From an uncultured Roseobacter sp. (GTDB lineage: Bacteria > Pseudomonadota > Alphaproteobacteria > Rhodobacterales > Rhodobacteraceae), in NCBI RefSeq assembly GCF_947496515.1, contig NZ_CANMDB010000001.1:248001-312000 (forward strand): a DNA stretch of 64,000 nt. Direction: 5' to 3'. The translations under genes were made by a program, and so were the position numbers. Every line of letters begins with the position of its first letter. Position 1 is the stretch's first letter. A model generated the notes under the pieces. The model was not told where the DNA came from. It ran no database searches and saw nothing but the letters and a program-made list of their open reading frames with translations. Shown piece by piece: positions 61,321-64,000 of this stretch.

Positions 61321-62832
61321 CTGTTGCAACCAAGTAGAAATGTCCCTTCCTCCGCAAAGTAGAAATGTCCTACCTGGGCGCTGAGGGGGGCAAAGCCTGA
61401 CAGGGCGGAGACCTCAGATATCGCAGCCCTGGCTGGCTTTGCGGGCCTCCTTGGCGCGGCGGGCGGCGAGTGAGTTCCAGCCGTCGTTGCGGCGGCCATT
61501 CGGCTTGTAGCGGGAGCGCTGTTTGCCCGCGCGGCGTTTCTTCGGCGGGGCTTTGTCCTGCTCTGCCTTGATGTGCTCCAGCACGGCGCTCAGATGCTTG
61601 TTCTCGGTGATCGCCGCATGGGTGATGCGCTGGTCCTTGTCGAAGACGGAGTAGGGGAGCGCGACACCTTTCCAGCGGAACTCCAAGCGCCCGTCTGGGT
61701 ACTCATAGCTGTCGACATATCTGCCGGGCAGGCCGCGTGTGATCTCGTTCTCCTCGAGGATGATCCGCTGCCGGTCGTAGGAGAAGGCCAGCTGGTTGCC
61801 GACATAGCGCTCGTCACGCCAGCACAGAACGTCTGCCAGCCGGTCCGGCTCGGTGTTGAGGGGCCGGTGCAGGTTGTCCGGGCGCCGCGGGGTTTTGGCG
61901 AACTTCGGGTTGTAGCGCTCCATGAAGACCGGAAGGAAGACGTTCGCGGCGTCCATATCCGAGATGCTCGCCAGCCGCAGTTCCTTCACCAGCCGATCCT
62001 GCAGCGTCCGGTTCGCGCGTTCGACGCGGCCCTTGACCTGGGAGCTGTTCGCGCAGAGGATCTCGATGTTGAGCTCGTTCAGGGCACGGCCAAACTGGGT
62101 CATACCGTGGCCTGACTTGGCGGCCTCGCTCGAGACCCGGAACACCGAATGCTTATCGCTGTAGAACGCGACGGGACGCCCATGCGCATGCAGGTAAGCC
62201 TCCAGCGCGCCGAAGTAGCTGAAGGTGCTCTCGGACGTCACGAACTCCAGATGCATCAGTGTGCTGGTCGCGTCGTCGATGAAGACGAGCAGGGTGCAGG
62301 ACGGTCCGCGATCCTCGAACCAGTGATGGTCAGACCCGTCGATCTGGATCAGCTCGCCGAAGCATTCCCGACGCAAGCGCGGTTGGTGGAACTGGCGGCG
62401 TTGCTTGCGCGAGAGCCAGATACCAGCGTCCTGCATCCATTTGCGCAGCGTCTCGCGCGACACCTTCAGCCCGTGTTCCTCGGCGAGCTTCTCGGCTACG
62501 AAGGTCGGCCCGAAGTCGATGTAGTTCTCCCGAACCAGCGTGACCGCGAACTCGCGCACCGCCGGATCAGTCCGGTTGTTCGAAGCGCGACCGCGCGCTT
62601 TATGCCGGATCGCTGCCGGACCGTCTGACTGAAACTTCCTCAGAAGCCGATGAACTTGTCTGCGGCTCAAAGCCAAAACGTCCGCAGCAGTCGTCGCCGT
62701 CATCCGGCCTTGGATTACCTGGCTCAACACCTCGACCCGGTTCAGCTCGCGTTTGCTCATCATCACCCATCCCATGCCCGCAACCTCTGCCTGTTCTCAT
62801 TGGGGCAGAGTGTGACATTTCTTGTCTTAGGC
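61321..62832 (-). mobile_element. ISNCY (IS1202-like) insertion sequence, apparently intact
   Basis: The left end has CTGTTGCAACCAAGTAGAAA with AAATGTC repeated 30 nt inward; the right end has the inverse GACATTTCTTG. A single transposase gene fills the element. Right boundary approximate. It directly abuts the broken transposase remnant on its left and an IS110-family element on its right. Confidence 0.65.
61414..62763 (-). CDS. ISNCY-family (IS1202 group) DDE transposase
   Basis: A 449-aa transposase. N-terminal HTH domains (MSKRELNRVEVLSQV, LSRRQVHRLLRKF) are followed by an rve-like catalytic core with Asp142 in LIQIDGSDHHWFE, Asp203 in AFYSDKHSVF and Glu248 in KGRVERANRTLQDR. The C-terminal tail is basic (KKRRAGKQRSRYK). 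No frameshift. The start is one of two adjacent ATGs (62763 or 62760). Probably functional. Confidence 0.88.
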   Translation of the reverse strand: MMSKRELNRVEVLSQVIQGRMTATTAADVLALSRRQVHRLLRKFQSDGPAAIRHKARGRASNNRTDPAVREFAVTLVRENYIDFGPTFVAEKLAEEHGLKVSRETLRKWMQDAGIWLSRKQRRQFHQPRLRRECFGELIQIDGSDHHWFEDRGPSCTLLVFIDDATSTLMHLEFVTSESTFSYFGALEAYLHAHGRPVAFYSDKHSVFRVSSEAAKSGHGMTQFGRALNELNIEILCANSSQVKGRVERANRTLQDRLVKELRLASISDMDAANVFLPVFMERYNPKFAKTPRRPDNLHRPLNTEPDRLADVLCWRDERYVGNQLAFSYDRQRIILEENEITRGLPGRYVDSYEYPDGRLEFRWKGVALPYSVFDKDQRITHAAITENKHLSAVLEHIKAEQDKAPPKKRRAGKQRSRYKPNGRRNDGWNSLAARRAKEARKASQGCDI

Positions 62833-62861
62833 TGATCCCTGGCTCCCATGCGATACTGGAG

Positions 62862-62999
62862 CCGCTGACCGGCACCTCAAATATGCCGGACAGCGGCGGG
62901 GGACGGATCGGGACATTTCAGGTCGTGCAAGGACCGAAAAGCAGTGTGATCGCCCCCGTCTTTTCTATCGACCTGAACGGATACAGGGGCGCAAAGCCC
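62862..62999 (+). ncRNA. Candidate bridge RNA of the IS110-family element
   Basis: Three hairpins precede the transposase. First, CCGCTG-A-CCGGCA and TGCCGG-A-CAGCGG, 13 positions with one A-A mismatch and a 9-nt loop (62862-62896). Second, TTCAGGTCG (62917-62925) with CGACCTGAA (62969-62977), enclosing GAAAAG/CTTTTC (62936-62941/62960-62965), an internal loop of 10 and 3 nt and an 18-nt apical loop. Third, GGGC/GCCC (62987-62999). IS110-group elements encode a bridge RNA in the noncoding end before the recombinase, with stem-loops whose internal loops guide target and donor. Structure seen; function inferred. Confidence 0.45.
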
Positions 63000-63029
63000 G
63001 CATGACAAGACGAGGTGAGGAAAAGACTG

Positions 63030-63965
63030 ATGAAAGATACCATTGGGATCGACGTGTCGAAAGACTGGCTTGACGCTTATTGCATGGTGCGCGCCGAACA
63101 CAGGCGGTTCGCCAATGATGGCAAGGGCCTGCGCGCGCTGCATCGATGGGTAGAGACCAGCACCGCCAGTTTGGTCGTGTTCGAGGCATCGGGCGTGTAC
63201 CACAGGCGCCTGGAAAACAGCCTGTCTGGAGAGGCTGTTCCTTACGCGAAGGTGAATCCGCGGCAAGCCCGCCGATTTGTCGAGGCGACAGGGAAGATTG
63301 CGAAGACCGATAAGGTCGATGCCGCGATTTTGGCCAAGATGGGTGCTGTTCTGGAGCTCGAACCGCAAGCACCCAAAGCCGAATATCTCAATAGTCTCAG
63401 AGAGATGATGACGGCCAGGCGCGGTTTGATCAAGGATCGCGTCACAGTTCGTACGCGGATGCAGACAACCACTCAGAAACTGTTGAAGCGCCACCTGAAA
63501 GAGCGACTGGTGCAAGTTGAGCAGCATCTTAAGCAAATCGACCAGGCCATCTTGGACCTTGTTTCCCAGGACGATGATCTGACCGCGCGCTTCGACATTC
63601 TGAAAAGCATTCCTGGCATCTCGAAAGTCACCGCCTTTTCGATGCTGATCGAAATGCCTGAACTCGGGGAGATGAGGGGGAAACAGGCCGCATGCCTCGC
63701 CGGGCTTGCACCAATCTCGCGTCAATCGGGCAAATGGCAAGGCAAAGAACGTATCCAGGGCGGGCGCGCATCCTTTCGCCGTGCCATGTACATGCCTGCG
63801 CTGTGTGTGATCCGTCACAATCTGAGCGCCAAAAGGAAATACGATCAGTTGGTGAAATCAGGAAAACCGCCCAAAGTTGCGCTGACTGCTATCATGAGAA
63901 AGCTCGTCGTCATTGCGAACGCGCTTCTCAGGGACAACCGCAAATGGTCCGAAAATCACACTTGA
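63030..63965 (+). CDS. IS110-family transposase (RuvC-like DEDD recombinase)
   Basis: A 311-aa recombinase, intact. The N-terminal RuvC-like domain has Asp8 in GIDVSKDWLD, Glu52 in VVFEASGVYH, and Asp94 and Asp97 in KTDKVDAAIL, the DEDD tetrad. The C-terminal Tnp2 domain includes LKSIPGISKVTAFSMLIEMP and the conserved Ser region near GLAPISRQSGKW (residues about 225-236). ATG at 63030 is chosen because GAGG precedes it; a GTG five codons earlier is in frame. It mobilises its own DNA through a circular form, guided by an RNA in studied members. Confidence 0.93.
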   Translation: MKDTIGIDVSKDWLDAYCMVRAEHRRFANDGKGLRALHRWVETSTASLVVFEASGVYHRRLENSLSGEAVPYAKVNPRQARRFVEATGKIAKTDKVDAAILAKMGAVLELEPQAPKAEYLNSLREMMTARRGLIKDRVTVRTRMQTTTQKLLKRHLKERLVQVEQHLKQIDQAILDLVSQDDDLTARFDILKSIPGISKVTAFSMLIEMPELGEMRGKQAACLAGLAPISRQSGKWQGKERIQGGRASFRRAMYMPALCVIRHNLSAKRKYDQLVKSGKPPKVALTAIMRKLVVIANALLRDNRKWSENHT

Positions 63966-64000
63966 TCAACACGGATACTACTTTGCAGATGTGGGACACT

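Larger units (their letters stand above)
62840..64000 (+). mobile_element. IS110-family element (right end beyond or at window edge)
   Basis: About 190 nt of folded noncoding sequence, a full IS110-type transposase, and at least 35 nt after it. The left boundary is only approximate (somewhere between the ISNCY end and 62862). No terminal inverted repeats are seen, as usual for the family. Confidence 0.65.

Noticed and set aside
63966-64000. Another ISNCY end at the right edge
   Set aside because: TACTTTGCAGATGTGGGACA vaguely resembles the inverse of the GCAAAGTAGAAATGTC motif, but too little sequence remains to support it.

Overview
The window looks like a chromosomal segment of a marine Rhodobacterales (Roseobacter-group) alphaproteobacterium. 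This is inferred from the GC-rich coding, a C4-type (HemA) 5-aminolevulinate synthase, a DksA keeping only one of four zinc cysteines, the abundance of tripartite (TRAP and TTT) and ABC solute uptake systems, an RTX-Hint secreted protein, the ClbS/DUF2852/DUF4115 family members and the IS content. No species can be named from the sequence alone.

Layout. 1-5 kb: 3' end of lon, two tRNA-Val, a phosphatase, pirin, an SGNH hydrolase and tRNA-Asp. 4.7-11.2 kb: a fluoroacetate-dehalogenase-like gene broken by one in-frame TGA, an M20 peptidase, hemA, a RodZ-like gene and ispG. 11.9-17.3 kb: a complete branched-chain-amino-acid-type ABC operon (substrate-binding protein, two permeases, two ATPases) with a convergent XRE regulator. 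17.5-22 kb: the acetolactate synthase genes ilvI and ilvH, separated by a lipoprotein gene and an opposite-strand HAD-like gene. ilvI is preceded by a readable Val/Leu/Ile-rich leader peptide and attenuator. 22-30 kb: an MCP-hairpin protein and a NarL-type two-component pair divergent from a TRAP operon with an unusually large DctM. 30-41 kb: housekeeping and small conserved genes (bpt, RDD, DUF2852, glnE, RlmI-like, PIN, M48) and a MoxR/VWA pair. 41-46 kb: dksA, a flavin monooxygenase, then a dead IS1182-family element that carries a dead IS110-family element inside its transposase gene. 46-50 kb: arginase and ornithine cyclodeaminase with a divergent Lrp, then dsbB, exoD and tRNA-Leu. 50-59 kb: an 821-aa RTX/Hint protein, a MobA-like nucleotidyltransferase, a region with 11-bp phased repeats and a 22-bp palindrome, a TctCBA operon, a DJ-1/PfpI protein and a LysR regulator. 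59-64 kb: an insertion-sequence graveyard with three copies of one ISNCY-type end, an intact ISNCY transposase gene and an intact IS110-family transposase. Upstream of the latter are folded hairpins that could be its bridge RNA.

Functionally the segment is mostly nutrient scavenging (ABC, TRAP and TTT transport), branched-chain amino acid and nitrogen metabolism (ilvI/ilvH, glnE, arginine to proline) and cofactor synthesis (heme, isoprenoids). The points most worth a second look are the ilv attenuator, the candidate bridge RNA of the 3' IS110 element, the repeat element that supplies the dsbB stop codon, the phased repeats near 53.7 kb, the nucleophile-less HAD protein between ilvI and ilvH, and the in-frame TGA in the dehalogenase.
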